From positions 1,922,001-1,986,000 of the forward strand of contig CAWBKU010000005.1 of assembly GCA_963789535.1 (NCBI GenBank): a DNA stretch of 64,000 bases, written 5' to 3'. Below the pieces are notes generated by a model. It saw only the letters and a program-made list of their open reading frames with translations. It was not told where the DNA came from and searched no databases. A program made the translations under genes and the position numbers. This DNA comes from CAVXHQ01 sp963789535 (lineage in GTDB: Bacteria; Pseudomonadota; Alphaproteobacteria; Rhodobacterales; Rhodobacteraceae). This document shows, piece by piece, positions 47,078-55,775 of this stretch (positions within the stretch are counted from its first letter, which is position 1; every line of letters begins with the position of its first letter).

Positions 47078-48642
47078 TGGGCAATATCCTCTCGCTCACC
47101 ACGTTCATTCCGCTCGTCGGTGCTGCGATCCTTGCCCTGTTCCTGCGCGGCGACGACGTGCACGCGCAGGGCAATGCCAAATGGGTGGCGCTGGCGACGA
47201 CGACGTTCACCTTCGTCGTCTCGCTGTTCATCCTGTTCCAGTTCGACCGCGACCAGTCCGGGTTCCAGATGGTCGAAAGCCAGGAGTGGCTGCTCGGCCT
47301 GCGCTATCGCATGGGCGTCGACGGTATCTCGGTGCTGTTCGTGATGCTCACCACGTTCCTGATGCCGCTCGTCATCGCGTCGTGCTGGGACGTGTCGGTG
47401 CGCGTCAAGGAATACATGATCGCGCTCCTCATCCTCGAGACGCTGATGCTGGGCGTATTCATGGCGCTGGACCTCGTGCTCTTCTACCTGTTCTTCGAGG
47501 CGGGCCTCATTCCGATGTTCCTCATCATCGGCATCTGGGGCGGCGCAAACCGGATCTATGCGTCGTTCAAGTTCTTTCTCTACACTTTCCTCGGTTCGGT
47601 CCTGATGCTGGTCGCGATGGTCGCGATGTTCAGTCAGGCGGGCACCACCTGCATCGGCGGCTGCGAAGAGGGGATGGTCTCGCTCCTCGAGTTCCCGTTC
47701 GCCTCCGACTCGTTCTCGCTTCTGGGCATGACCGTCGTCGGGGGGATGCAGTCGCTCCTCTTTCTGGCGTTCTTCGCCTCGTTCGCGGTCAAGATGCCGA
47801 TGTGGCCGGTCCACACCTGGCTCCCCGACGCCCACGTGCAGGCGCCGACCGCAGGCTCGGTCGTCCTCGCCGCGATCCTGCTGAAGATGGGGGGCTACGG
47901 CTTCCTGCGGTTTTCGCTGCCGATGTTCCCGGTCGGCTCCGAGGTGTTCGGGCCGCTGATCCTGTGGCTCTCGGCGATCGCCATCGTCTACACCAGCCTC
48001 GTGGCGCTGGTGCAGCAGGACATGAAGAAGCTCATCGCCTATTCCTCCGTCGCGCACATGGGCTTCGTCACCATGGGCATCTTTGCCGCCAACCAGCAGG
48101 GCCTCGACGGCGCGATCTTTCAGATGCTGTCACACGGCTTCATCTCGGGCGCCCTCTTCCTCTGCGTCGGGGTGATCTACGACCGGATGCACACCCGCGA
48201 GATCGACGCCTACGGCGGCCTCGTGAACCGGATGCCGGCCTATGCGATGATCTTCATGTTCTTTACCATGGCCAACGTCGGCCTGCCGGGGACGTCCGGT
48301 TTCGTGGGCGAGTTCCTGACGCTGATGGCGGTCTTTCAGGTCAATACCTGGGTCGCCGCGGTCGCCACGACCGGCGTGATCCTTTCGGCGGCCTATGCCC
48401 TCTGGCTCTATCGCCGCGTCGTCATGGGCGACCTCATCAAGGAGGCGCTGCGCTCGATCACCGACCTCACCCGGCGCGAAAAGGCGATCTTCGCGCCACT
48501 CGTGGCGATGACCCTGCTCCTCGGCGTCTATCCCGCCCTCGTCACCGACATCATCCAGCAAAGCACCGGCGCGCTGGTTACGCAGGTCGAGACGGCGCAG
48601 GCCGCCTGGGCCAACGAGACCGCCACCGCCGCCGCCGAATAA
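47077..48642 (+). CDS. nuoM: NADH-quinone oxidoreductase subunit M
   Basis: The 521-residue antiporter-like subunit has 14 predicted helices. Key motifs are LFYLFFEAGLIPMFLIIG (helix 5 Glu), KMPMWPVHTWLPDAHVQAPT (channel Lys and the HTWLPDAH box) and QQDMKKLIAYSSVAHMGFV (discontinuous helix). Cysteines CIGGCEEG in the fifth-sixth helix loop are a local oddity that could form a disulfide outside the membrane. It overlaps the nuoL stop by one base. nuoN follows after 26 nt. Confidence 0.97.
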   Translation: MGNILSLTTFIPLVGAAILALFLRGDDVHAQGNAKWVALATTTFTFVVSLFILFQFDRDQSGFQMVESQEWLLGLRYRMGVDGISVLFVMLTTFLMPLVIASCWDVSVRVKEYMIALLILETLMLGVFMALDLVLFYLFFEAGLIPMFLIIGIWGGANRIYASFKFFLYTFLGSVLMLVAMVAMFSQAGTTCIGGCEEGMVSLLEFPFASDSFSLLGMTVVGGMQSLLFLAFFASFAVKMPMWPVHTWLPDAHVQAPTAGSVVLAAILLKMGGYGFLRFSLPMFPVGSEVFGPLILWLSAIAIVYTSLVALVQQDMKKLIAYSSVAHMGFVTMGIFAANQQGLDGAIFQMLSHGFISGALFLCVGVIYDRMHTREIDAYGGLVNRMPAYAMIFMFFTMANVGLPGTSGFVGEFLTLMAVFQVNTWVAAVATTGVILSAAYALWLYRRVVMGDLIKEALRSITDLTRREKAIFAPLVAMTLLLGVYPALVTDIIQQSTGALVTQVETAQAAWANETATAAAE

Positions 48643-48668
48643 CGCGACCAACCCGCTAGGAAGCCTCT

Positions 48669-50099
48669 ATGTCCGCCGACCTTCAGATGGTGCTGCCCGA
48701 GATCGTCCTCGCCCTCTTTGCGATGGGCGCCCTTCTGGCGGCCGTCTATACCGGCAAGGATGCGACGGCGCGCCTGCTCACCTGGCTCACCGGCGGCGTG
48801 ATGCTGGTCCTCGCGTTCTGGGTCGCGAGCACCGACACCACCGGCACCGCCTTTGGCGGCATGTTCGTTGCCGACGGCTTTGCCCGCTTTGCCAAGGTCA
48901 CGATCCTGATCTCCGCCGCCATCGTCCTGGTGATGAGCGAGGACTACATGGAGCGGCGCGGCCTCCTGCGCTTCGAATACCCGATCCTCGTGGCGTTCAG
49001 CGTCGTGGGCATGATGGTCATGGTCTCGGCAGGGGATCTCATGGCCCTCTACATGGGCCTCGAGCTGCAATCGCTGGCGCTCTACGTCGTGGCCTCGCTG
49101 CGCCGCGACTCTGTCCGCTCGACCGAAGCGGGCCTGAAATACTTCGTCCTCGGCGCGCTCTCGTCGGGCCTGTTGCTCTACGGCGCGTCGCTGACCTACG
49201 GCTTCGCCGGCACGACGCTGTTCTCGGGTATCCTCGTCGCCGCCTCGACCGACCCGTCGCTCGGGTTGCTGTTCGGCCTCGTTTTCCTGATCACCGGGTT
49301 CGCCTTCAAGGTCTCGGCGGCGCCGTTCCACATGTGGACGCCCGACGTCTACGAAGGCTCTCCCACGCCGGTCACGGCGTTCTTTGCCACCGCGCCAAAG
49401 GTCGCGGCGATGGCGCTCTTTGCCCGCGTCGTCTTCGATGCCTTCGGCGGGATTGTCGGCGACTGGCAACAGATCGTGGCGTTCCTGTCGGTGGTGTCGA
49501 TGTTCCTCGGCGCCATCGCCGCCATCGGTCAGCGCAACATCAAGCGGCTGATGGCCTATTCCTCGATCGCGCACATGGGCTTCGCGCTCATGGGCCTTGC
49601 TGCGGGCACCGCGTTCGGCGTGCAGGCGATGCTGATCTACATGGCGATCTACGTGACGATGAACCTCGGCACCTTCGCCTTCATCCTCGGGATGGAGCGC
49701 AATGGCCGTCCCGTGACCGATATCGACGCGCTGCACAATTACGCCAGGGCAGAGCCGCTGCGCGCGCTGGCGATGCTGATCCTGCTCTTCAGCCTCGCCG
49801 GTGTGCCGCCGATGGTCGGGTTCTTCGGCAAGTTCTACGTGCTGCGCGCGGCCTATGACGCAGGGCTGGGCTGGCTCGCGGTGGCGGGGGTGATCGCTTC
49901 CGTCATCGGGGCGTTCTACTACCTGCGGATCGTCTACTTCATGTATTTCGGCGAGGAGCGCGACCCCCTCGACCCCGGGATGACGCTGCCGCTGCGCATC
50001 GTCCTGCTCGGGTCGGCGGCGATCATGGTCCTCGGCGTCGTCAACCTCTTCGGGATCGAGCCGCTGGCCGCCGCGGCGGCGGCAACGCTTGTCCAGTAA
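48669..50099 (+). CDS. nuoN: NADH-quinone oxidoreductase subunit N
   Basis: The 476-residue antiporter-like subunit ends the nuo series. Conserved parts are LMALYMGLELQSLALYVVA (helix 5 Glu), EAGLKYFVLGALSSGLLLYG, KVSAAPFHMWTPDVYEGSPT (channel Lys/His) and NIKRLMAYSSIAHMGFALMG. AGGAAG precedes the ATG. Its 3' end overlaps the TTG start of birA by 11 nt, so the biotin ligase, PanK and RNase J genes are likely carried on the same transcript. Confidence 0.97.
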   Translation: MSADLQMVLPEIVLALFAMGALLAAVYTGKDATARLLTWLTGGVMLVLAFWVASTDTTGTAFGGMFVADGFARFAKVTILISAAIVLVMSEDYMERRGLLRFEYPILVAFSVVGMMVMVSAGDLMALYMGLELQSLALYVVASLRRDSVRSTEAGLKYFVLGALSSGLLLYGASLTYGFAGTTLFSGILVAASTDPSLGLLFGLVFLITGFAFKVSAAPFHMWTPDVYEGSPTPVTAFFATAPKVAAMALFARVVFDAFGGIVGDWQQIVAFLSVVSMFLGAIAAIGQRNIKRLMAYSSIAHMGFALMGLAAGTAFGVQAMLIYMAIYVTMNLGTFAFILGMERNGRPVTDIDALHNYARAEPLRALAMLILLFSLAGVPPMVGFFGKFYVLRAAYDAGLGWLAVAGVIASVIGAFYYLRIVYFMYFGEERDPLDPGMTLPLRIVLLGSAAIMVLGVVNLFGIEPLAAAAAATLVQ

Positions 50100-50847
50100 G
50101 GACGATCCGTCGGGCCTGCCCTGGCCCGAAGGATATGACCTGATCGTGCGCGACGAGGTCGACAGCACCATGGCCGAGGCGCAGCGCCTGCTGCCGACGA
50201 TCACCCGGCCGACATGGATCATGGCACACCGCCAGACCGCCGCGCGGGGCCGTCAGGGCAAGGCATGGGAAATGCCGCCCGGCAACCTCGCTGCGACCCT
50301 GATCTACCGCCCCGACGCGACGCTGGCCGAGGCGGCGGGCAGGTCGTTCATGGCCGCCGTCGCCCTCTTCGAGGCGCTGGCCCTCTCGGTCGACCGCACC
50401 CGCCTCGCGCTCAAATGGCCCAACGACGTGCTTCTGGATGGCGGCAAGGTGGCGGGCATATTGCTCGAGAGTGCGGCGCGCGACCGCTTCGTCGACTGGC
50501 TCGCCGTGGGCGTGGGCGTCAACCTCGCCGCCGCCCCGGTCCTGGCAGACGCGCCCTTTGCCCCCATTTCGGTCGCGAGCACCGGGGCAAAGGTCGCGCC
50601 GCGCGCCTTCCTCACCGCGCTGGCCGATTGTTTCGCCACGCAAGAGGAAAAGCTCGCCGCCTTCGGGTTCCCCCGCATCCGCGAGGACTGGCTGCGCCAC
50701 GCGGCCAAGGTCGGCGAGGAGATCACCGTCAGGATCGGCGGCACCACCCTGCGCGGCATCTTCGACACCGTCGATCCGGCAGGCAACCTCATCCTCCTCA
50801 CCGGCGCGGGGCCAAAGATCATCGCCGCCGCCGACGTCCATTTCTGA
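50089..50847 (+). CDS. birA: Biotin--[acetyl-CoA-carboxylase] ligase
   Basis: The 252-residue enzyme attaches biotin to the carrier protein of acetyl-CoA carboxylase. The biotin-adenylate loop is AARGRQGKAWEMPPGNLAAT, the ATP/biotin core LKWPNDVLLDGGKVAGIL, and a small C-terminal SH3-like domain carries VRIGGTTLRGIFDTVD. There is no N-terminal winged helix, so it is ligase only and not a biotin repressor. It begins at TTG inside the last codons of nuoN, a conserved arrangement in alphaproteobacteria. Confidence 0.94.
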   Translation: MSSKDDPSGLPWPEGYDLIVRDEVDSTMAEAQRLLPTITRPTWIMAHRQTAARGRQGKAWEMPPGNLAATLIYRPDATLAEAAGRSFMAAVALFEALALSVDRTRLALKWPNDVLLDGGKVAGILLESAARDRFVDWLAVGVGVNLAAAPVLADAPFAPISVASTGAKVAPRAFLTALADCFATQEEKLAAFGFPRIREDWLRHAAKVGEEITVRIGGTTLRGIFDTVDPAGNLILLTGAGPKIIAAADVHF

Positions 50848-50857
50848 AAGGCGCGCG

Positions 50858-51637
50858 ATGCTTTTGACCATCGACTGCGGCAACACCAACACCGTCTTCG
50901 CGATCTGGGACGGCACGCGGTTCGTCGCCACCTGGCGCACCTCGACCGAGTGGCAGCGGACGGCGGACCAGTATTACGTCTGGCTCTCGTCGCTGATGCA
51001 GTTCCAGAAACTCGACGTCGAGATCACCGACATGATCGTCTCCTCGACCGTGCCGCGCGTCGTGTTCAACCTGCGCGTCCTCGCCGACCGCTATTTCAAC
51101 TGCCGCCCGCTGGTCGTGGGCAAGGCCGACTGCGCCTTGCCCGTCGCCGTGCGCGTCGATGCGGGCACGCAGGTCGGCCCCGACCGCCTCGTCAACACCG
51201 TCGCCGGCCACGACCGGCACGGCGGCAACCTCATCGTCGTCGACTTCGGCACCGCCACCACCTTCGATGTGGTGGACGACGACGGCGCCTATGTCGGCGG
51301 CGTCATCGCACCCGGTGTGAACCTGTCGCTCGAGGCGCTGCACATGGCCGCCGCGGCGTTGCCGCACGTCGATATTACCAAGCCGCAGGCGGTTATCGGC
51401 ACGAATACGGTTGCATGTATGCAGTCGGGCGTGTTCTGGGGCTACATCGGTCTCGTCAAGGAGATCTGCGCTCGCATCAAGGCTGAGCGCGGCAGGCCGA
51501 TGAAGGTGATTTCCACGGGTGGTCTGGCCCCGTTGTTCCAACAGACCGAAAAGCTCTTCGATGCATTCGAGGACGATCTGACCATTCACGGGCTGACCGT
51601 GATCCACAAGTACAACGTCGATCGCGGCCAGCCGTGA
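50858..51637 (+). CDS. coaX: Type III pantothenate kinase
   Basis: The 259-residue enzyme phosphorylates pantothenate, the first step of CoA synthesis. Type III features are the N-terminal phosphate loop DCGNTNTVFAIWDG, GPDRLVNTVAGHDRHGGNLI and VVDFGTATTFDVVDDDG, with the catalytic Asp in VGPDR. GGVIAPGVNLSLEALH follows. It lies 10 nt after birA and 31 nt before the RNase J gene, a cluster repeated in many alphaproteobacteria. The length matches the family. Confidence 0.95.
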   Translation: MLLTIDCGNTNTVFAIWDGTRFVATWRTSTEWQRTADQYYVWLSSLMQFQKLDVEITDMIVSSTVPRVVFNLRVLADRYFNCRPLVVGKADCALPVAVRVDAGTQVGPDRLVNTVAGHDRHGGNLIVVDFGTATTFDVVDDDGAYVGGVIAPGVNLSLEALHMAAAALPHVDITKPQAVIGTNTVACMQSGVFWGYIGLVKEICARIKAERGRPMKVISTGGLAPLFQQTEKLFDAFEDDLTIHGLTVIHKYNVDRGQP

Positions 51638-51668
51638 TCGCAAACAAAACAAAGGCTTGAACTAAGAT

Positions 51669-53339
51669 ATGACGACCGAAAGACTGATCTACCTGCCCCT
51701 CGGTGGGGCGGGCGAAATTGGCATGAATGCCTATGTGTACGGCTATGGACGCCCCGGGAAAGAGCGGCTGATCGTCGTCGACCTCGGCGTGACGTTCCCC
51801 GACATGGACACTTCGCCCGGTGTCGACCTCATCTTCCCCGATATCTCCTGGCTGGAGAAACGCCGCGACCGGATCGACGGCATCTTCATCACCCATGGTC
51901 ACGAGGATCACGTCGGCGCCGTCGGCCACCTCTGGGACCGGCTGCGCGCGCCGATCCATACCCGTGCCTTCACCGGCAGCCTCGCGCGGCGCAAGCTCGA
52001 CGAGCATGGCGCGCCCGACACCGCGCTGAACATCCACGGCGCCTACCCGGTCTTCGTCGAGGCGGGGCCGTTCCGCGTCGCCTTCGTGCCGATCTCGCAT
52101 TCCATCCCCGAAAGTGCGGGCCTCGCCATCGACACGCCCGCGGGCCGCATCCTGCACACCGGCGACTTCAAGATCGACGAGACGCCGATCGTCGGCGAGG
52201 CCTTCGACCGCAAGCTCTGGGCAGAGGTCGCAAAGGACGGCGTCAAGGCGCTGGTCTGCGATTCGACCAACGTGTTCTCGCCCAAACCGGGGCGCAGCGA
52301 GGCGAGCATCGCCGACAACCTCGAACGCCTGATCCGCAGCGCCCCCGGCATGATCGCGGCGACCACCTTCGCCTCCAACGTCGCCCGCCTCAAGACGCTG
52401 GCGACGGCGGCGGACCGCGCCGGGCGGCGGGTGTGTCTGCTGGGGCGGTCGATGCAGCGCATGGTGCAGACCGCCAAGGAAGAGGGGCTGCTCAAGGGCT
52501 TTCCCGAAACGGTGCCGCCCGAGGACGCCGCCGGCATGCCGCGCGAGAAGCTGTTGCTGCTGGTGACGGGAAGCCAGGGTGAGCGCCGCGCGGCTTCCGC
52601 TCAACTTGCCGGCAACGCCGCCTTCCTCGGCATGTCCCTCAAGGACGGCGACACGTTCCTGTTCTCGTCCCGCGTCATCCCCGGCAACGAGCGCGGCGTG
52701 ATCCGGATCATGAACCAGCTCTCGGAAAAGGGCGTCGACGTGGTCGAGGATCTCGACGGCGAATATCACGTGTCCGGTCACGCCAACCGCCCCGACCTCC
52801 TCGAGATGCACGAGATCACCAAGCCGCAGGTCGTGATCCCGATGCACGGCGAGCACCGGCACCTGCGCGAGCATGCCAAGCTGGCCGAGGCCGCCGGACG
52901 CACCTCGATGGTGGTCGTCAACGGCATGATGATCGACCTGTCGGGCAACGCCCCCAAGGTCGCCGAATACGTCGAGACCGGGCGGACCTATCTCGACGGC
53001 TCGGTGCAGGTCGGCGCGCTCGACGGTGTGGTCCGCGACCGGATCCGCATGTCGCTGAACGGGCACCTCCTCGTCACCGTGATCCTCGACGAGAACGACG
53101 ATCTGCTCGGGGATCCCTGGGTCGAAACGATGGGTCTGCCCGAAACCGGCTCGTCCGGCACCGCTCTGGCCGAGGTGGTCGAGGCGGATCTGGCGCAGTT
53201 CACGGCCCGCGCGGCGAAGAAGACACTGCGCAGCGAGACGATCCTGGACAAGGAACTCAAGAAGATCGCGCGTCAGTCGGCATTCGCGGAGATCGGCAAG
53301 AAGCCCGAGGTGACGGTCGTCGTCAGCCGCCTGAGCTGA
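51669..53339 (+). CDS. rnj: Ribonuclease J
   Basis: The 556-residue metallo-beta-lactamase/beta-CASP nuclease degrades and matures RNA by endo- and 5' exonuclease action. The metal-binding HGHEDHVGAV is motif 2, VVDLGVTFPD motif 1, and HTGDFKID motif 4; beta-CASP boxes include DSTNVFSPKPGRSEAS and the late FLFSSRVIPGNE and PMHGEHRHL. The C-terminal domain, from about residue 450, has the usual dimerisation helices. It is the last gene of the nuo-linked transcript, followed by two tandem palindromes between convergent genes. Confidence 0.95.
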   Translation: MTTERLIYLPLGGAGEIGMNAYVYGYGRPGKERLIVVDLGVTFPDMDTSPGVDLIFPDISWLEKRRDRIDGIFITHGHEDHVGAVGHLWDRLRAPIHTRAFTGSLARRKLDEHGAPDTALNIHGAYPVFVEAGPFRVAFVPISHSIPESAGLAIDTPAGRILHTGDFKIDETPIVGEAFDRKLWAEVAKDGVKALVCDSTNVFSPKPGRSEASIADNLERLIRSAPGMIAATTFASNVARLKTLATAADRAGRRVCLLGRSMQRMVQTAKEEGLLKGFPETVPPEDAAGMPREKLLLLVTGSQGERRAASAQLAGNAAFLGMSLKDGDTFLFSSRVIPGNERGVIRIMNQLSEKGVDVVEDLDGEYHVSGHANRPDLLEMHEITKPQVVIPMHGEHRHLREHAKLAEAAGRTSMVVVNGMMIDLSGNAPKVAEYVETGRTYLDGSVQVGALDGVVRDRIRMSLNGHLLVTVILDENDDLLGDPWVETMGLPETGSSGTALAEVVEADLAQFTARAAKKTLRSETILDKELKKIARQSAFAEIGKKPEVTVVVSRLS

Positions 53340-53346
53340 ACGAAGA

Positions 53347-53392
53347 CGAATTCTGTCACAGAATTCGCCGTCGAAGTCTTTGAAAGACTTCG
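53347..53392. repeat. Two tandem 21-bp palindromes between RNase J and helicase genes
   Basis: CGAATTCTGT-C-ACAGAATTCG (53347-53367) and CGAAGTCTTT-G-AAAGACTTCG (53372-53392) are each perfect 10-1-10 palindromes with a shared CGAA-TCT pattern. Outer arms GAACGAAG (from 53338) and CTTCGTTC (to 53395) can pair as well. They lie between convergent genes and may end both transcripts. The remaining stretch to 53498 shows nothing else. Confidence 0.75.
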
Positions 53393-53498
53393 TTCTGCGC
53401 CGATATCGAAGATCGGGCTGCTTGTCGCGTGACGCGCGCGGCAGCCCATTTCAGTTGCCTGCGGCTCCTCGAAACGCGCCTGAACGCGCCGCCGCGGT

Positions 53499-53936
53499 TC
53501 AGCCGGTGCCGCGCTCGCTGAAACTCTTGGCGATGAACGCGGGCGCGTCGTCACCCATGCCGACGACTTTGTTGGCGTCGCTCCGCCGACCGCCCCGATC
53601 CCGCGCGCCCTTGTCGTCGGCGCCCCTGTCCCGCGGCTCGCCTTGACGGTCGTTCTGGCTCTGGCGTCGGTTGCCGCCGCCGTCCCTGGTACCTTCCGAC
53701 GACGCGGGCCGGGGACCGCGTTCGTTGCGGTGGGGGGGACGCGGTGCCGCCTCGGAGGCGACATCCGCCGGGGGCTCCGCCGCCTGCTCTGCCTTTGTCG
53801 CGTCGGCCTTGGCCGCAGGCTTGTCCGCCGTCCGACCCCGGCGGCTCCGCGTGCGCGGCGCCCGCTCTTGCGAGGCGCGCCCGTCGTCCTCGACCTCGCC
53901 GGTCGGGGCCAGTTGCTGGCCCATCGGATTGTCCAG
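53499..53936 (-). other. Displaced C-terminal tail of the helicase, out of frame
   Basis: In the frame shifted from 53551-55137, the sequence reads LDNPMGQQLAPTGEVEDDG, continues with an Arg/Lys/Ala-rich disordered region (RTRSRRGRTADKPAAKADAT) and ends VVGMGDDAPAFIAKSFSERGTG (in part), which looks like a typical C-terminus of Rhodobacterales RhlE-type helicases. It is the expected continuation of the helicase if one base near 53937 is removed. It has no start of its own beyond an internal ATG. Confidence 0.7.
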
Positions 53937-55137
53937 ACCGCGGGATCTCGTTCTGCACGAGGCGCTCCACGTCGGCGAGGTTCTTTTCGTCGCGCGGCAC
54001 GCAGATCATGATCGTGGCGCCCTTGCGGCCCGCGCGCCCCGTCCGGCCGATCCGGTGCACATAGTCCTCGGCATGGCTCGGCACGTCGAAGTTGAAGACG
54101 TGGGACACGGCGGGAATGTCGAGGCCGCGCGCGGCGACATCCGAGGCGACGAGAAACTTGATCGTCCCGTCGCGGAACCCGTTCAGCGTCCGCGTGCGCG
54201 TCGACTGCTCGAGGTCGCCGTGGATCGGCTCGGCGTTCAACCCGTGCTTCTTCAGCGACTTGGCGACGATATCCACGTCCGTCTTGCGGTTGCAGAAGAT
54301 GATGGCGTTGGTGCAGGCCTCGCCCTCGGCGGCGATGATCGCGCGCAGCAGGTCGCGCTTCTCGCCCGGTTCGGCATCCTTGCGGCTGCCTTTGAACATG
54401 ATGACGCCCTGTTTGATGTTCTCGCCCGTCGTCGCCGCGCGGGCGACCTCGATCCGGGCGGGATTGCTCAGGAACATGTTGGTGATCCGCTCGATCTCGG
54501 GCGCCATCGTGGCGCTGAAGAACAGCGTCTGCCGGGTGAACGGCGTGAGGCCGAAGATGCGCTCGATATCGGGGATGAACCCCATGTCGAGCATCCGGTC
54601 GGCTTCGTCCACCACCATGATCTTGACGTCGTTGAGGATGAGCTTGCCGCGCTCGAAATGGTCGAGCAGGCGCCCGGGCGTCGCGATCAGGACGTCGACG
54701 CCCCGGTCGATCAGCAAATCCTGCTCCTTGAACGACACGCCGCCGATCAGCAGCGCCTTGGTCAGTTTCGTGTATTTGGCGTAGGTGTCGAAGTTTTCGG
54801 CGACCTGGGCGGCCAGTTCCCGCGTCGGGCAGAGCACGAGGCTGCGCGGCATCCGCGCCCGTGCGCGTCCGCGCCCGAGGTTGGTGATCATCGGCATCAC
54901 GAAGGCCGCGGTCTTGCCCGTGCCGGTCTGCGCGATGCCGAGGACGTCACGCCCCTCGAGGGCCGCAGGGATCGCGCCCGCCTGGATCGGCGTCGGCATC
55001 AGATAGCCGGTTTCCTCGATCGCCTTCATCACCTTGGGCGAGAGGCTGAGGTCGGCGAATTTAACACCGGCCGCAGGTGCGGTATCGGCCGAAGGTTCGG
55101 TGGTGTCGGAGGTTGAGTCTGTGGTGGTGTCGGTCAA
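53551..55137 (-). CDS. rhlE: DEAD-box RNA helicase, RhlE-like, with frameshifted tail
   Basis: As read, this frame gives 528 residues. Residues 1 to about 400 are a complete DEAD-box core: Q motif PTPIQAGAIP, Walker A AQTGTGKT, PTRELAAQ, DEAD in VVDEADRMLDMGF, SAT, ASDVAARGLDIP and HRIGRTGRAG. It unwinds RNA, probably in ribosome assembly or decay next to RNase J. After NEIPRSGQ the frame turns to an out-of-register Arg/Gly/Pro-rich string; removing one base near 53937 restores NEIPRLDNPMGQQ and a normal end at 53499. The core is intact, so activity may survive even if the shift is real. Confidence 0.88.
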   Translation of the reverse strand: MTDTTTDSTSDTTEPSADTAPAAGVKFADLSLSPKVMKAIEETGYLMPTPIQAGAIPAALEGRDVLGIAQTGTGKTAAFVMPMITNLGRGRARARMPRSLVLCPTRELAAQVAENFDTYAKYTKLTKALLIGGVSFKEQDLLIDRGVDVLIATPGRLLDHFERGKLILNDVKIMVVDEADRMLDMGFIPDIERIFGLTPFTRQTLFFSATMAPEIERITNMFLSNPARIEVARAATTGENIKQGVIMFKGSRKDAEPGEKRDLLRAIIAAEGEACTNAIIFCNRKTDVDIVAKSLKKHGLNAEPIHGDLEQSTRTRTLNGFRDGTIKFLVASDVAARGLDIPAVSHVFNFDVPSHAEDYVHRIGRTGRAGRKGATIMICVPRDEKNLADVERLVQNEIPRSGQSDGPATGPDRRGRGRRARLARAGAAHAEPPGSDGGQACGQGRRDKGRAGGGAPGGCRLRGGTASPPPQRTRSPARVVGRYQGRRRQPTPEPERPSRRAAGQGRRRQGRAGSGRSAERRQQSRRHG

Positions 55138-55342
55138 GTTCGGCCCTTTCGCGAAGGTTGCGGCAACAAAGGCCGCAAGATCGCGCGGCCGCGTCCCGGC
55201 CGAATTGCCGCGAACGTCTGTCGAATGCAGGCCTCTTAGGCCAGAGTGGGGATAACGTCAAGGAAACCGCAGGGTTCCGGTGGAACACAGGGGCCAGCCG
55301 CCGCGTTCGTCCTCGGTACGGAAACAAACGAAGGAAATTACC

Positions 55343-55772
55343 ATGATCCGCAGATCAGGTTCTGCCAAATGGAGCGGCGGCCTCAAGGACGGCAAAGGCC
55401 ACGTCTCGACGCGAGACGGGCGTGCTGTCCGACCAGCCCTATGGCTTCAACACACGGTTCGAGGGTGCAAAGGGCACCAACCCCGAGGAACTGATCGGTG
55501 CGGCGCATGCGGCCTGCTTTGCCATGGCGATGAGCCTCGGTCTGGGCGAGGCAGGCTTCACCGCCGACAACATCGACGCCAAATCCACGGTCTCGCTCGA
55601 GGAGAAGGACGGCGGCTTTGCGATCACCAAGATCCATCTGGACGTGACCGCGACGATCCCCGACATCGACGATGCCAAGTTCCAGGAAATCGCCGAGGCA
55701 ACAAAGCAGGGCTGTCCCGTGTCGAAGGTGCTGACCGGCGCCGAGATCACGATGGACGCCCGTCTGGGCTGA
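55343..55772 (+). pseudogene. OsmC/Ohr-family protein, frameshifted near the N-terminus
   Basis: The N-terminal frame reads MIRRSGSAKWSGGLKDGKGH from 55343 with AAGGA upstream. From 55422 another frame reads VLSDQPYGFNTRFEGAKGTN onward, then GAAHAACFAMAMSLGLG (with the OsmC cysteine), and ends with TKQGCPVSKVLTGAEI, the second cysteine of the pair. OsmC proteins are thiol peroxidases of about 140 residues. Removing the C at 55412 joins the parts as HVSTETGVLSDQP, giving 142 residues. A shorter ORF from 55422 alone would lack the first strand. Both frame parts look fully conserved, which favours recent change or sequence error. Confidence 0.75.
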
Positions 55773-55775
55773 CCC

